Shown here in pieces: positions 45,440-57,832 of a stretch of 64,000 nt of DNA. Location of the stretch: positions 37,501-101,500 of the forward strand of contig JACEVL010006447.1 in assembly GCA_020284085.1 (NCBI GenBank), written 5' to 3'. The position numbers and the translations under genes are program-made. The DNA comes from Aporrectodea caliginosa. Lineage: Eukaryota; Annelida; Clitellata; Crassiclitellata; Lumbricidae. The notes under the pieces were generated by a model. The model saw nothing but the letters and a program-made list of their open reading frames with translations. It had not been told where the DNA came from and did not search any database. Every line of letters starts with the position of its first letter. Position 1 is the first letter of the stretch.

Positions 45440-46010
45440 GCAAGCAGTCAGAAGCACCAATGCCATCGGTTGCTACTCGTGTTAGCATAAATCAATCAAT
45501 AATTCTGAACCGTAGAATTGATGACTGGCGAGTCAGTAAGTCTTAATTTGAATTCCATTAACGAGTCAATCAAATGAACAGATACGAGACAATAATAGGA
45601 TTCTGATTACAATGACAGAAACGACCATGGCTGCTGCTGCTGCTGCTGCTGCAACTGCTGGCGCCAACTGGGGGATGTTGACGCTAATGAGGTTCATTGT
45701 TCTGCCTTCAGCAACACAATACAGCCTGCAGCTTTCACCACATCAGACACTTCAGACGCGGATGTATCTTGACCCAGACCAGGCTCTCCGTTCAGTGCAT
45801 CTTGGGAACTCGTTACCCGTTCCTTTGGTGTCAGTTCTGAACTCGTCTTCTCCGCTGCTTCTGGTTTCTTTGACCGATCGGATCTCTACGGGATCTGTCT
45901 AATGGCTCAACTGATTGCCGACTGCGCTTTCACTGCAATGCGAACATCGACCGATACCTTATATATTACGACAAGAAGGATACGGAAGTATTCAAAGTAG
46001 ATCATATGCT
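45440..46010. other. no gene recognised
   Basis: Contains a (CTG)n tract of about seven units near 45630-45650 in an open frame of about 96 codons at 45612-45902, which otherwise lacks recognisable features. Confidence 0.45.
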
Positions 46011-46038
46011 GATGCATGGTGATGATGATGGCGATAAA

Positions 46039-46200
<162 letters not shown>

Positions 46201-46499
46201 AATGAAAATCACGTCAATGATGATGTTGGTGGTGACAAGGACAAATACAATGAATTTGCTGAAACTGCTGAGAGTTCAATTACAATGATCATGGAAAAGA
46301 TCAAGATGCTCTCTGAGCTGCTGATCAGGATCAGGATGACAGAAATACAGACTGTATCTATAAGACGCAATAATATTTATAATTATGTTTCTTCCAATCC
46401 AGACTTTAAAAATTGTTTTTGTCGAATCTCAGCCATAAAAGTTGAATTGCGTGTAGCATTTGGCGTTGCATGGCACAACGTGGCATTGCGTACACAGCA

Positions 46500-46680
46500 T
46501 GTAGCATAGCTTAGCTTAGCGTGTAGCGTTTATGCACACACATATACGTGTACACACACATATTCATATATGTGTGTAACCATGCAGTGTATACATGCAT
46601 AGACCCAGACATAGAAATATATATATAGAAATATACATATGCAATTAGATAAAGATGTACATATACATAGGCTACACTAG
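46500..46680. repeat. AT-rich, TATATG/CACATA-rich patch
   Basis: Scattered alternating purine-pyrimidine words without a fixed period. No gene. Confidence 0.5.
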
Positions 46681-46964
46681 TCCTCAAAAAGAACATGAAA
46701 GATCGTTCTGTTTTTATCAAACTATCAACCTATTTCAACGATTACATTTTTTCAAAGTGTTACACAGATGTATTCTTGAGAGGTTTATCAATTAGCTAAG
46801 TGGCAACAATCCCTTATTCCATCTCCATACAGAATTTCGGTTATACCATTTTGCCGAAACTACCATATTGTGCGTTTTCTGACCTACTGACAACTTGTGA
46901 CATTGGCTACTCCACTCGTATACGGATATCTGGTGATACTGCATGGTTACTGCACTCTTCTTTG

Positions 46965-47890
46965 AATTAATCTGCTTTTGACACAGTTGATCATAGTATT
47001 CCAATGGAAGATTAGGTCCATGGACTAACTTCAAGTCTGTGTCTGGTTGACCACAAATCTGTGAGGTGAATTATATACACTGTGAAATTTTTTGGCCTAT
47101 TCTCTCATGAGCCAATCATTGTGCTGTTGTTTATGGTTCTGTGCTAGGTCCCTTACTATTTATCCTGTATTCTGCTCCGATGCCATCTCTCATGTAATCA
47201 TCTGATCACCACAGTCATGCATAAATTATGCAGATTATCTTCAAATGTTTACTCCTTGTCCAGTTCACTGAGTAATGTAACTGTCTTTGAATATGTCTAA
47301 GTGTATCTGCGCTGGATGTCTCGTCATCTACTTTACATGGACGAGTTCTCTAATGTGGTCTAATACGACTAGCATTCCTATTTGCGTACAAGATAAACAG
47401 GCTCTACCAGCACTTCGAGTGTGTGACCTTCGTAGGATTCCTGAATGAAGGTTGGCATTGGTATCTCATGTTACCAATATTGCATGATCCTGCTATTTTA
47501 CCTAAGTCAAAATGGACCTATTCGTCAGTCTCTAATGCAAGATGCAACCAATTGGATTAATGTCCATTCACTTATCACGTCTATTGCAATTCGATGCTCT
47601 GCTCTGCAATCCTCGTCGTAATTATAACTCCTTGCAGACGGTGGCGGTGTTACATGCAGCAGCTCGCTCTTTTATTCGCCTTTTCCTACAAGGTCTCCAA
47701 CTTAGAGATCTAAATTTTAACATATTTCTGTTATAATTATATTTCACCCTGCAGGGTCTAGTTTAAAGTTGGCTTCTCTGTAGGCATATAATGTACAAGG
47801 CGCTTCATGGTCTAGCACCGAGCGCCTTTGCCGACGTCGGATAACTAATGTGATCTATGGTTTCTTGGAGTTATTTCTCTCGTTGTTCCT
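46965..47890 (+). mobile_element. strongly decayed L2/CR1-like LINE
   Basis: Islands in order: SAFDTVDHSIP (about 46970-47000), SVLGPLLFILYSAPMPS-like sequence around 47140-47185, an eroded YAD segment near 47228, RWMSRHLLYMD (about 47305-47345), NYNSLQTVAVLHAAARSFIR (about 47620-47685) and YIMYKALHGLAPSAF (about 47785-47830). The order matches a CR1/L2 reverse transcriptase. Many stops make it much older than the copy at 26 kb. Confidence 0.7.
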
Positions 47891-48099
47891 GAGTAATGCG
47901 CATACTGTGGGAACAATAAAAATGTCTCATTTCCTATGTCTTAATCTGGACAGTGTCTGGACGTTTGTTACCGAGGTTTTACGTGTCAGCATGGACTCGC
48001 CCGGTTAAGGGGTCTCAGGTTATGAAAGTGTCAAGTTCCATTTGGAAAGGCCAAGAGAGTCCGTGGATTGATGCTGCGAAGACTGTCGTCCTTCACGGA

Positions 48100-48440
48100 C
48101 CCGGTGACTCAGGGATGCTCGGATGAAGCGTCGTCTTCTACACCATCATCTGCGATGGGCTGCGTGGAAAAGCGAAGGTTCGTGTGCTGCGAGCCTCTTC
48201 ACCCGTCGTTGCTCTCTTTTCTTCGACGGTACGTTGCCTCTGAACTCCAAACATCTTGTCTGTTATCACCTCTGAATGGGAAGGGACATCTGTCGGTTAG
48301 GCGCTTCGTGTCTGCGGGAGCTCGCCAGCGGTGACTCTTCCATAGCATGAGCACTGTTCGCTTATTACTAACTTTTTGCTCTTGATGACTTGAACATCGT
48401 TTAGTTTGGCGTAGGCAGCGCTTTTGTGAGGTTTTAAAAG
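48100..48440 (+). repeat. dispersed repeat of unknown family, copy 2
   Basis: Counterpart of 29230-29578 in the same orientation. The shared words GTTCGTGTnnnGCGAGCCTC, GCACTGTTCGCT and TTTAGTTTGGCG occur in the same order with similar spacing. Confidence 0.55.
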
Positions 48441-48619
48441 GGTCTCGAGCAAGTATCCACATATATACACGCATGCATACATTTTCATAGGCATATGCAT
48501 TGCACATGCTTATGCATTTAAATAAATACACATAATGTACGTATAAGTACTATGCATATAAAATATGCATTGAGCCTGGAACTCGATGCTTTTTATATCG
48601 ATGCGTTTGCTTCATCTAA

Positions 48620-48795
48620 AAAGCTTATGAGCAAGGAATAACATTAGCGTGTGTATACCATTCGAGAAAGGACATGATCAAGGAATCAATTGTATTTCTA
48701 TGCCATTCGAGTCAAGGTTTGAGCAAGGAATGACTAATGTGCATACATTCCTTTTCCATTCCAAAGAAAGAAAGAGCAGGGAATGATTATATATG
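48620..48795. repeat. degenerate tandem repeat
   Basis: GAGCAAGGAAT-type words followed by ...CATTC recur near 48630, 48680 and 48722 with diverged spacers of about 45-55 bp. Confidence 0.55.
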
Positions 48796-49337
48796 TATAG
48801 GCCTACATGCAGACTCGAACTCGGTGCTTTTCTGAAAGGCATTTCACTAGCATTCGGAACAATGTACGAACAGGAAATGCTTTTAAAGCCAGAGCCCACT
48901 GTATTCAGAACACAGTATACGCACAGGAAGAGACTGAAGTACCAACTGAATTCGGAATGAATGCGTACTTACATCAGTTGGCGAAGACACTTTCTTTCTT
49001 CCGCGGAATCCTCTCTGCCACTGGAGTAATTGCAAAGGAAATCCGGTCTGTGAACTGGCGTCGGTCCTTGAGCGACGTGCAACCTGCCGGACTGTCTGCC
49101 TGCATTGGTCGACCGAACGACCGAACGACAGACGGACGGAGCGGAGGAGCGGCTGCTGCTGCTGCAGTGGAATGAATTCGTCGAAACGATGGCTTTTATA
49201 AACAGACGCCACATGCAGACAGATTTCAACGGAGGATCGGCTCACGGCCTGCTACCACATGCGCTGTCCGTATGCCTCTAGTCGGGAGCACGATATTAGG
49301 GAAGAGGACAGCGGTGTTCGTGACGGTTGTGATCGTA

Positions 49338-49428
49338 GTGTTGGTGGTAGTGGTGGTAGTGGTAGTAGTGGTGGTAGTGGTAGTAGTGGTAGTGGTGGTG
49401 GTGGTAGTGGTGGTGGTCTTTTGTCGAT
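49338..49428. repeat. (GGT/AGT)n trinucleotide repeat
   Basis: GGTGGTAGT units over about 90 bp. Gly/Ser-rich frame on + and Pro-rich frame on - are by-products. Confidence 0.93.
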
Positions 49429-49429
49429 A

Positions 49430-50360
49430 CTAGGCCGCGTGTTGGCATCACGGTCGTTCGTTATCCACGGGCGCCGTATACAGCGGCCACCGCCACCGTC
49501 ACCACCGCCGTCGCCACCGCCATCGCTGCGGTGACGCTCGTTCGTCCGTTTGTTCGTCCGTCCATCGGTCGGTTGGTCGGTGGGTGAGGACCGGCGCTGT
49601 AACCCGATAGTCAGCATCATCGTCTCTATATGCAGACATAGACAGAGGCAGAGAAGAGGAGGAAGAAGGAGAGGCAGGGCATGTCTTTCGGTCCGTCTCA
49701 CTGTCTCTCGACCATGAGCCAGACAAACAAAGCTACAGTGAGACATGCAAAGAGAGAGAGAATCATAGAAGGGTCGAAACAGACGCACAGAGAAGCATAG
49801 AGAGACTGGGAGAGGCCCCGATAATTGAGGCGTGATACAGACATATAACCAGAAGTACGGCCAAACATACAGACAGAGTGACTGAGAATGCTGCACAGGG
49901 GAGTGAAGGCTGACCAGAGAAAGAGCGTCAGATTTATTAAGACAGATACAGGAAATCAGGACACGTGTGTCGCACGTACAACCATAGGACCAACGAAGCT
50001 TAGTAGGACGGTGGTCTCTGTGGAGGGACAGACGACGAAGGAGAGACAGACATACAGAGACCGATACAGAGGCACAGACAGCGAGAAAGAATGACACACG
50101 TTCTCCCTTAGAGGGAATATTAAGCGCAGATGTTGCTAAATATGGAAAAGGCGTTTCTGGTTGGACACAGCCGCAGAGACTGGACCCTGCGTGCTCTGTA
50201 TACCAGGGAACAGTTCTTCGGCTTCATACAATCACACACTACTGTGTGTCTGCTACAGCGTGGCTGAAAAATATTACTTCATTGCATTGGTCAACTGAAA
50301 GGATTCAGTCAGGGAATAAGTCAACAACGAGTCAATCAGTTGTTCGGTGGGTGGATGAAT
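49430..50360. other. no gene recognised; low-complexity rich
   Basis: CCACCG/CCGCCG and GACAGA/CAGAGA-rich sequence. The 281-codon minus-strand frame at 49252-50097 consists largely of low-complexity translation and has no domain. Confidence 0.5.
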
Positions 50361-50363
50361 GGG

Positions 50364-50392
50364 TGGTCGGTCGGTCGGTCGGTCGGTCGAGG
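50364..50392. repeat. (GGTC)n microsatellite
   Basis: About six GGTC units. Confidence 0.9.
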
Positions 50393-50713
50393 TCGGTGGC
50401 AGAGGAGGTGAATGAGTGATTGGGAAGCAAGGACTGTCTGAATGAATGCGTGGCGTGTGGGTCGGGCGGTCGAGATGTAGATATTGCATACAGAGTGGGT
50501 TGGGGAAACAGTTCGTCTATCTGTCATCCCCTATAGACGGATTTCTATCTAACGCATCCAATCCCAGTCTATCTCGTCGATCCCATTACATGCCAAGCTA
50601 TCCAGATCCACCCTTTCGCATTGTAGGCCTACTAACGTACTATTGCACTTGACTCTCGCCCGAAACATTTGCAGCTGTAAACTGCACTGCTTAGACCAGT
50701 TAGACAATATTGA

Positions 50714-50764
50714 AAGGTACTGAAAGGTGCTTAAAGGTACTTAAAGGTACTTAAAGGTACTTGA
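50714..50764. repeat. 10-bp tandem repeat (AAAGGTACTT)n
   Basis: Five consecutive 10-bp units, two with single-base changes. Confidence 0.9.
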
Positions 50765-50769
50765 ATGCT

Positions 50770-51245
50770 GTCACCACAAGTATGATTCTATAGTCTTTAT
50801 TAAACATCGTCTGTTTAAAATATTATCTCTCACATTTATCATACGCGGTATATGCCTACGATTTTATATAGCAGGCCATTATTTAGTTAAGGTTATAGAA
50901 ATCTTATAATAGATAATCATTTCACTAGTCAAGGAATTCTAGAAATATAGGTACGTACAAATACTGAATACTTTAACACATGCATTTAATCGGTAAACCT
51001 ATATAAACAAAAAACAGAAACACAGTCTGCGACTTCCACAGTTGTCGCTCGATCGGGGTTCGAACGGTCGACTCACTCGATTTATAGTTCGGTGTTAGCG
51101 CGAGAAAAGACAAAGAACATTCTTTAGTAGTCGAATGTATAGTAAATGAACAAACAATTCAATGGCAATTACTTTAGAGTTTGACATTGACCTTCTCTAC
51201 TCGTACGAGTCTATTGTCGACGTTTGTAACTCAAACAATCAGCAA
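50770..51245. other. no gene recognised
   Basis: Unique sequence. A GGGGTTCGAAC word near 51055-51066 resembles a pol III B box, but no A box lies at the right spacing. Confidence 0.5.
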
Positions 51246-51253
51246 AATCTATT

Positions 51254-51260
51254 TGCTCTG

Positions 51261-51295
<35 letters not shown>

Positions 51296-51374
51296 GTCTC
51301 TGTCTCTGTCTCTGTCTCTGTCTCTGTCTCTGTCTCTGTCTCTGTCTCTGTCTGTCTGTCTGTCTCTCTGTCTG

Positions 51375-51405
<31 letters not shown>
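51254..51405. repeat. (TCTCTG)n/(TCTG)n microsatellite
   Basis: Perfect TCTCTG hexamers in the centre with TC- and TCTG-rich flanks. Confidence 0.95.
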
Positions 51406-51409
51406 GATG

Positions 51410-53395
51410 AATTTGCGACATCTTTTAAATGCACCTTTACCGTCACTCCAGCAGACAAGACTTGGCATGTCTTGTGACTGATCACCACGTTACGCCCCTG
51501 GGAAAACCCGCTATTACAAAATCGTGGGCATTTTATCTTGTACGGATTTTCTCTGCGAGAGAGCCTACGCAAAAAGAATTTTTTACAGGTAACAGTTTCC
51601 TTCCAAAATTCGACAAATAGACTAATATGCCGTTGGTTAATTCATAAATATGTGAATATTCGAGGTACAAAATGACAATATTGAAAGATACTTAAAGCCT
51701 AGGGGTACTGCAGCTCCGAAGCATCCGTTACAAGTGATGTGTTTATAATGTTTCAAGTCCAGCATTTAGAAGTCCAGGTGATATTTTAATAGAATGGCTA
51801 CGGACAACTTATGGAGTAGTGCGAGGAGATTAGGCAATTCCGAATATGAGGCAAAATGTCATCTTTTAGCTTTGTTTGCATACGAATTGTTTAAATATAG
51901 TAGCTATATAATAACAACTCAGACAAGTGTTACATAAGTACACAAGGAAATCAACTACCCTTCGCCCACGGTCTCATGACAGGGTCGTGACTCTTATTGA
52001 CAATAATACGAGGAAAACATTTTAAGTAAGAATGCCGTACTCCTATTGATTTTGTATTTATCCTATGATGTTTGTACGCTGGAGTGCGGCTCCTCTGCAA
52101 CCGGTTTAATAAAGAATATACTTACTTATTTATACATGTTCAGTCTATGTTTAACGTAGGCCCTATACATAAGAATATATTTTGAGGATTCTAACTGTAA
52201 AAGCTGTTATCATAACATAATGCCATATCACGTATTTAGTAGTTATTTACATAATGAATGTAAAGGTCTCTTACATGGTTCACATTATTAGAACATGGTC
52301 GACAAAATTCTCGACCATACTTCCAACGTACAAAAGAAAAGCGTTTATTATCCGGCTTCTTCGCCTACATCAGGCGATCAGGCCAAAGATTTCACACAAT
52401 CTTGTCCTTGATCATATTTTCTTTGACCTTGTCTTTGAGCATGTCTTTGATATTGCCTTTGTTCTTGCATTTGACCTTCCCTTTGATTAGACACTGGCTG
52501 ATTGCAGTTCTGTTGCTCAGCCTCAGTGTCATGTGCAAATCCATTACACGTTCGTGTTGCATGGAACAAGTCAGATGCTGTCAAGTAGTGAAGGATGGGG
52601 ATTGTCGCAGCCAGCACAGCAGCAGCAGCAACGTACGGCTGAGCAACTGGAGAAGCATCTTTCCGGATGCTGACGTCGCCATTGAAAAGATCGGACACCA
52701 ATTACTTGGGCACCTGTGGTTAGAGCCGACTGTTCCTCGTCGCTCGTCATCTACCTGAGCCGCAGTCGACATCCATCCGTCTACATACCTGGCATTTTCC
52801 CTTCTTCCATCTCTAATAACACACTCTCTTCACATAAATTATCCATACGCTACATACACTGTGTCTATAGAGAAAGAGGGAACCAGAAAGCCAAAACAAA
52901 TAACCTGAGCAACAATTTCTTAAGTTTAAATTGAACTATAAATCTCATCCACTTTTCTTATTTGTTTGCTATTCATAAGTTTTATATTAAAAGAAATATT
53001 AATTTAGTATAATGTCGTATTATATATATGTAATTATTTTCAATAACTTCATCGGATAATGGCTTTCAGTAAATCATTGATGCTGCAATTGTTGTACTCG
53101 TCTTTCAGCGCGTGTTAGGGTCAGCGGGGATCATCTCGATCATGAACTGTGCGTGCACATAAATAATCTTGACTCCTCTGCTACTGTAACAGAGGTATTA
53201 TATTAACAATTGAAAAAATATTTGCTCTAGTATTTGTGATTTATCTTGGATTCCTTCTTCTGAAAGTTATGGAGTTCGTTTTCCTGGACATCGTGTATAG
53301 AAGAAATTACCAAATAGAGTTCTGTAATTTCTTCATACGTGATGATGATACAGATTATAATGATAGAGGAAAAAGAAATATGTACGTGTGTATGA
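51410..53395. other. no gene recognised
   Basis: About 2 kb without a supported gene. A degenerate CTTTGA/CTTGTCTTTGA repeat lies at about 52400-52490. A TTACGCCCCTGG word near 51490 is reminiscent of transposon termini but has no partner. Confidence 0.45.
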
Positions 53396-53399
53396 TGTG

Positions 53400-53435
53400 T
53401 ATATGCATGTATATATATATATGTATGCATGTATG

Positions 53436-53471
<36 letters not shown>

Positions 53472-53480
53472 TGTATGTAT
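53400..53480. repeat. (TATG)n microsatellite
   Basis: TATG units ending directly at the LINE 3' tail that follows on the minus strand, so this is likely the LINE's own tail expanded. Confidence 0.9.
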
Positions 53481-53650
53481 GTTATATAGCGCCTTACAAG
53501 AAACTCACGAAGGCGCTGTGACTACCCAACAGATCTAAACAGATGCGACTTAAGAAGTTTCGAAAATGTTTCCTGAGCTGCCTGCGGTGCAATGTTACGA
53601 ATGTTAATGGAAGGCTGTTGTGCGAAGGTCCAATACATGAAAAGGCACGG
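53481..53650 (-). mobile_element. L2-like LINE 3' end
   Basis: The minus strand reads QETFSKLLKSHLFRSVG then a stop, as in the extreme C terminus of L2/CR1 reverse transcriptases (F...LK.HLF). The 3' tail has a perfect 8-bp stem, AGCGCCTT/AAGGCGCT (+ strand 53488-53495 and 53510-53517), followed by ATATAA and the (CATA)n tail. Confidence 0.8.
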
Positions 53651-53669
53651 TGCGCCCGCATGTATGTAT

Positions 53670-53845
53670 ATGTATGTATATATATTATATATGTATGTTA
53701 TATGTAGGTATGTATGTTTGCATGTATGCATGTGTGTATGTATGTATGTGGGTATGTAAGTAAGTAAGTAAGTATATTCTTTATGTATGTATGTATGTAT
53801 GTATGTATGTTTGTATGTATGTTTGTATGTATGTAGGTATGTATA
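53670..53845. repeat. degenerate (TATG)n/(AAGT)n repeats
   Basis: Mixed TATG, TTTG and AAGT tetranucleotides. Confidence 0.85.
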
Positions 53846-53918
53846 AATGTATGAAGACACCTATGTAGCTCATTGTAATTATCTCACAAAAGCGTTGCAC
53901 ACATGGCTATCTATCTAA

Positions 53919-54250
53919 TCAGACTAAGCACGTTTTAAGACAGTTTGAAACTGTTGGCTGCAAAGAACCCAATGCAGCAGTACGTATATGCAGTGGACGC
54001 CTGTTGCAGGAGGATGGTCTAAAACACATAGACTGAACACATACGAGGCTGGAACAACAGCAAGATGGGCTGGGAAGCGAGGCACCTGCATATCTCCACT
54101 GGTAGCAGAGAGTCGACATAGGTGACTTGAGACTGAAACATAGAGCTCCCTGATATAAGTAGAGGCACAACCGACAAGTGAGGTACGTTGATCAGGATGA
54201 TCTGAAGGGAAACTCGCTCTGCAACAGGAAGTCAGCACAGCGTCTCTCAC
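53919..54250 (-). mobile_element. L2/CR1-like LINE reverse transcriptase C-terminal fragment
   Basis: The minus strand reads ASTYIRELYVSVSSHLCRLS then ATSGDMQVPRFPAHLAVVPA in one frame and RPSSCNRRPLHIRTAALGS in another. These fit the segment PSYIREL...LRSAT.GDL.VPR...WN.LP. Frameshifted and dead. A related 30-bp scrap (GCTGGAACAACAGCAAGATG) recurs near 57378. Confidence 0.75.
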
Positions 54251-56390
54251 ATGTTATATTGCGAGGCGAAAGATGAAAGGTGAAGAGGAAAAGTTTACGA
54301 TCGAAAACGCAATTATCAGTAGCATGCTGATGACAGATCTTCTTAACTATATATATATAAGCACAATATCTATAGTAGCCAGTTCCATGTCCATCAAAGA
54401 TGCCGTTGCGGATGATGATGGTGAGGATGATGAAAGTGAGAAGAAATAACAGAAGGAGGAGGAGGAGGAAGAAGAAGAAACAGAGAATGACGGTGATGAA
54501 TATGATGAATTTACACGGTTGACTTTGTTGATGATATCCATCTACAGAATGTCTCTAGAAGTCTTTTTGAGCAGATGGTCCCTGTAGCTTTGCTGAGCCT
54601 GCATATCATCAGCTTTACTAGACAGTTACAACTTATGAATAAACGAGGAAGACCATTAAACATAACTAGCTGTCGTATAGCAAGTCGAGTGCATTAGGTT
54701 GGAAACAAAAAGCCCAGGTTGATTGTTTGATCTCATTTGCTGAAGTCAGTTGGTATACAGTTGGCATAGACTAAAGTTGGGATATAGTTGGTATAGTCTC
54801 TAGTTGGTAGCCTAAGCTCGAAATCACTTTTGCATTGCGCGTTGTTTGTTGGACTAGGTAGCTCGAAATGCATGAGAAAATATTGAAGTAGACCTACAGA
54901 AGACATTATATGCATGTACCTACATACATGGAGACAGACTGATTGACTGACTGACTGAATTGCTGATTTGCTGACTGGTTAGCTGACTGACTAGCAACCA
55001 GACATTAATCACACATGCAACTAGAGACTGTGTGGCCACTTCTTACGGCTGATTGAAGTCGATGAATAAACAATGATGAGTATTGCTGGTCTGCTTCTTC
55101 TCCTTTGGCGCTGTTTGTCCGGCAGTGGGGGCGGGGGTGACTGGACGGGTGGGTGACTGGACTCCCTGCCGTGTCTGCCTTAACATTACGACGATGTACT
55201 GTTAGTGTCAGCCGTCCTCCAAATGGGAGACGATGGCTGCCACCCGAACATTGCATTAGTGACTTAAGGAGGTTAAACGACGGGAGGCGTAGATCATGGC
55301 CCTCTTTCCTCCTCCTATGTAATTCCAAAGCCAGAAGCAGCCGAATCCCCTCCCACGGAGGAGTCCGAGTCCTACGTGCCATGAATTTCATTCCTAGCAT
55401 AGCAACGAAATGATTCAGGGCGTGGACTGGCTGCAGGCGATTCGCAAAGGGAATACAAAGAGGTCATTTCGTGTAGATTTTATTCGCCAAGTTGCCATTA
55501 ACTTCGAAAGACATAAAGTTCTATACCCAATTGGTCTATTTCTATCCGCATCGATCTCCCTATGTCGATGTCTTTCCAGCTGTTTAATGTGTGATTTCTG
55601 CTCCATGTGTCCCATCCTGCTTCTCCGTGCCTTCCTGTTCGAATGCACAGAGGATGAGGATTTGTTTCGTAATTTCAGGCCAAATGGTTTCCTTCCTTGG
55701 TTGAGCAATCAATCGATAGAACTTGAAGACATAACTCCTACTCAGTACTTATCTGTGGAAACTATGCGTTTATATCAATTCAATATTGTACTGTTGCTAA
55801 GTGAACTGCCGCTATATAAACTTTCATTGCCCACGGGTGCATCGACCCCTTGCATTTAATCCTCTGTTCACCGAGGAAACACACTTCTGATTCTCACGAA
55901 TGAAATACTTGCGCCCTGTATTCGCAAACAGAATGATGGCTAACGAAAGCGTCGAGAAAGGGTGAGAACGTAACATTATGGAGCAACGAAAGAGGTAAAT
56001 AAGAGCATAACGGAGGATCGTTGACTGTTTAGCACCGGATGACCGAAGCCTTACAGGCCTCACTTCTATGGATGCACTAAAGAAACGCACCTCTTCAATG
56101 ACTTTCTTTAATTGATACCAAAATTTATGTTGGCTGCATTCCATCCGAAGCTTACTTTAACCACTCCAGTAGCTCTACCGCTGTTATTAACTAACATTAC
56201 ATAGTCTCTTCATCAATGCCGTGAGAATAATATAGGCCCTATAGGTTTGTAGAATTGTTTTCAGGCGGTGTTCAGAGCCCCAATTATAATGAAGTATGAA
56301 CTAATTGCTTCTTCTGTTTTCGCATAAGTTTATGAATTTTCAGTCATTGTATATTTGTTCCCATTTTGTTGATTTAATATATCCTTCAAT
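54251..56390. other. no gene recognised
   Basis: Over 2 kb without a supported gene. It includes a GAG/GAA-rich patch at about 54449-54482. A 149-codon frame at 55410-55859 has hydrophobic stretches but no recognisable domain. A GCCGCTATATAAAC word near 55809 may be another eroded LINE tail. Confidence 0.45.
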
Positions 56391-56394
56391 ATCT

Positions 56395-56481
56395 GTCGAA
56401 AATATAAAACCAGACTGCACGATATTTGGAGCATACAAATTATGCTCCAAATGTTGTGCAGTCTGGTTTTATATTTTTGAC
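56395..56481 (+). ncRNA. 41-bp stem hairpin (candidate foldback or small-RNA source)
   Basis: Left arm 56395-56435 and right arm 56441-56481 are reverse complements at 38 of 41 positions, with a 5-nt loop (CAAAT). The three differences pair as G-U wobbles in + strand RNA, so that RNA would form an unbroken 41-bp stem; the minus-strand RNA would have three A-C mismatches. Two of the three also fit CpG-to-TpG decay in the right arm. It may be a miRNA-like or siRNA hairpin, or a young foldback element. No flanking duplication was seen. Confidence 0.6.
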
Positions 56482-56499
56482 AACTTATCCTCAAAGTTT

Positions 56500-57360
56500 T
56501 CTCTTTGCCTTCTATTTAAGACTTAGGTTGTTTTACATATTTCGCTAATTTGTTGACATGACTGTAGACTTCTCAATCGCAATTGTTAGCTCTTCTTTAT
56601 TTCCCGCAGTATTTTAAGAAAATCTTCTGTACATGCATTATTTGGTCTTGTCTTCCATGAAAGACAAGGTCAAAGGCTTTCTGTGCCTCTCCAGGCCCGA
56701 ATCTCTTCATTCCCGCAGGGGACAGCAAAATCAACCGAAATGATTTGCAACAGCGACAGATGTCTGCTGAACTTTACACAGTTGAATGCGCTGAACCGGG
56801 TGGCATGGCGCAACATCGGAGACACACGGCTACTGTCAGTTGAAGCTGCCCCTAGGGAAAGATGAGAAAGCATGTCGGTGGCTAGATGGGTGGATGGATG
56901 GATAGATGTATAACAGAGGAGAACAGTGAGCTACATGGCATTTCTGTACACTAAAGTGGAAACCAGATCGTAAATGCAGGCAGAGATATGACGCATAATG
57001 AGGAGCTGAGGAGAAGAAAATGGATTGCACAGAGCGCTGCATTTGTATTCGTTGGGTTAAGAAATCAGATATAGAGTCATTCTTCGTTCAAATTAAACCA
57101 GGTCAGAATGGGATACTGAGGTACTGACCAGAAATCTGTTCATCAGCCAGAAACCTCCGGACAACAAAGATAATAAATTTAGCAACGGATGACCGGAGCC
57201 CCTACTAGCCTGAGCGGTTAGCGTTATGACCAATTTGGATGAGAGGAGGAGGAAGAAGATAGCCAGGCTTAAAACAGTGAGCCGGAGACGTGTTTCAATA
57301 CTGGTATCTAGAATGAAGGGTGATTTTTAAGTATTTGGAGGAAGGCCACCAAACAGGAGT
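56500..57360. other. no gene recognised
   Basis: Unique sequence. CCTGAGCGGTTAGCG near 57210 resembles a tRNA-like A box, but no good B box follows. Confidence 0.4.
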
Positions 57361-57364
57361 ATTG

Positions 57365-57415
57365 GAGCAAACATGCGAGGCTGGAACAACAGCAAGATGG
57401 AGGGGAAAGAAAACT
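57365..57415 (-). repeat. LINE-derived scrap shared with 54.0 kb
   Basis: GAGGCTGGAACAACAGCAAG is identical to a stretch near 54042-54061, which lies in the LINE C-terminal fragment. Orientation is the same (minus). Confidence 0.5.
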
Positions 57416-57786
57416 TATGGCCAGACAATTTTGAGTAAAGTATTATTTTATAATATTATCCTAATATATACTGTTATTATTCTGTTCCCTGCTGTCGTAA
57501 CAAAGCTTTGTAATAAAACTATTTAGCCTAAGTTTGATGTGTGTATATTTAGGCAGATGTCGAATCAATCGGGACACCCCGCCCAATCTCCTTTATAAAG
57601 TATAGCCAAATTCTTCTGCCATGTCATAAAAGAGGGTATAGAATACTTCGCGCCTTCTTTATACACGAACACTGACAGAAACCGTGGAGCGGCGAAATGG
57701 CCATTGCCTCTGCCATTTAGCTGCGTAGGAAGGTCTATGCGGTGGGCAGTGTATCATAAACAACGCATTTGCTAAACGACGCCCTG

Positions 57787-57832
57787 CTTTGCCTGTTTTG
57801 CCTGTTTTGCCTGTTTTGCCTGTTTTGCCTGG
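57787..57832. repeat. 9-bp tandem repeat (TTTTGCCTG)n
   Basis: Five consecutive TTTTGCCTG-type units. The minus-strand GKT/AKQ repeats are by-products. Confidence 0.93.

Noticed and set aside
48807..49175. 122-codon frame ending in poly-Ala
   Set aside because: The end is a (GCT)n run, and the remainder has no recognisable domain and overlaps other open frames of similar length.
49252..50097. 281-codon minus-strand frame
   Set aside because: Composed of Pro-, Ser/Cys/Leu- and Arg/Thr-rich translations of GGT, GACA and GAGA repeats. No domain or gene-like codon bias.
51040..51090. Pol III B-box-like GGGGTTCGAAC
   Set aside because: No A box at suitable spacing and no tRNA fold visible. Likewise GGGGTTCGAATC near 5137.
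52378..52772. Overlapping frames on both strands around 52.4-52.8 kb
   Set aside because: The Gln/Arg-rich part follows a degenerate CTTTGA repeat, and the rest matches nothing I know. Possible but unsupported.
55410..55859. 149-codon frame with hydrophobic stretches
   Set aside because: No family recognised, no splice or start support, and the end contains a possible LINE tail word. Not enough evidence for a gene.
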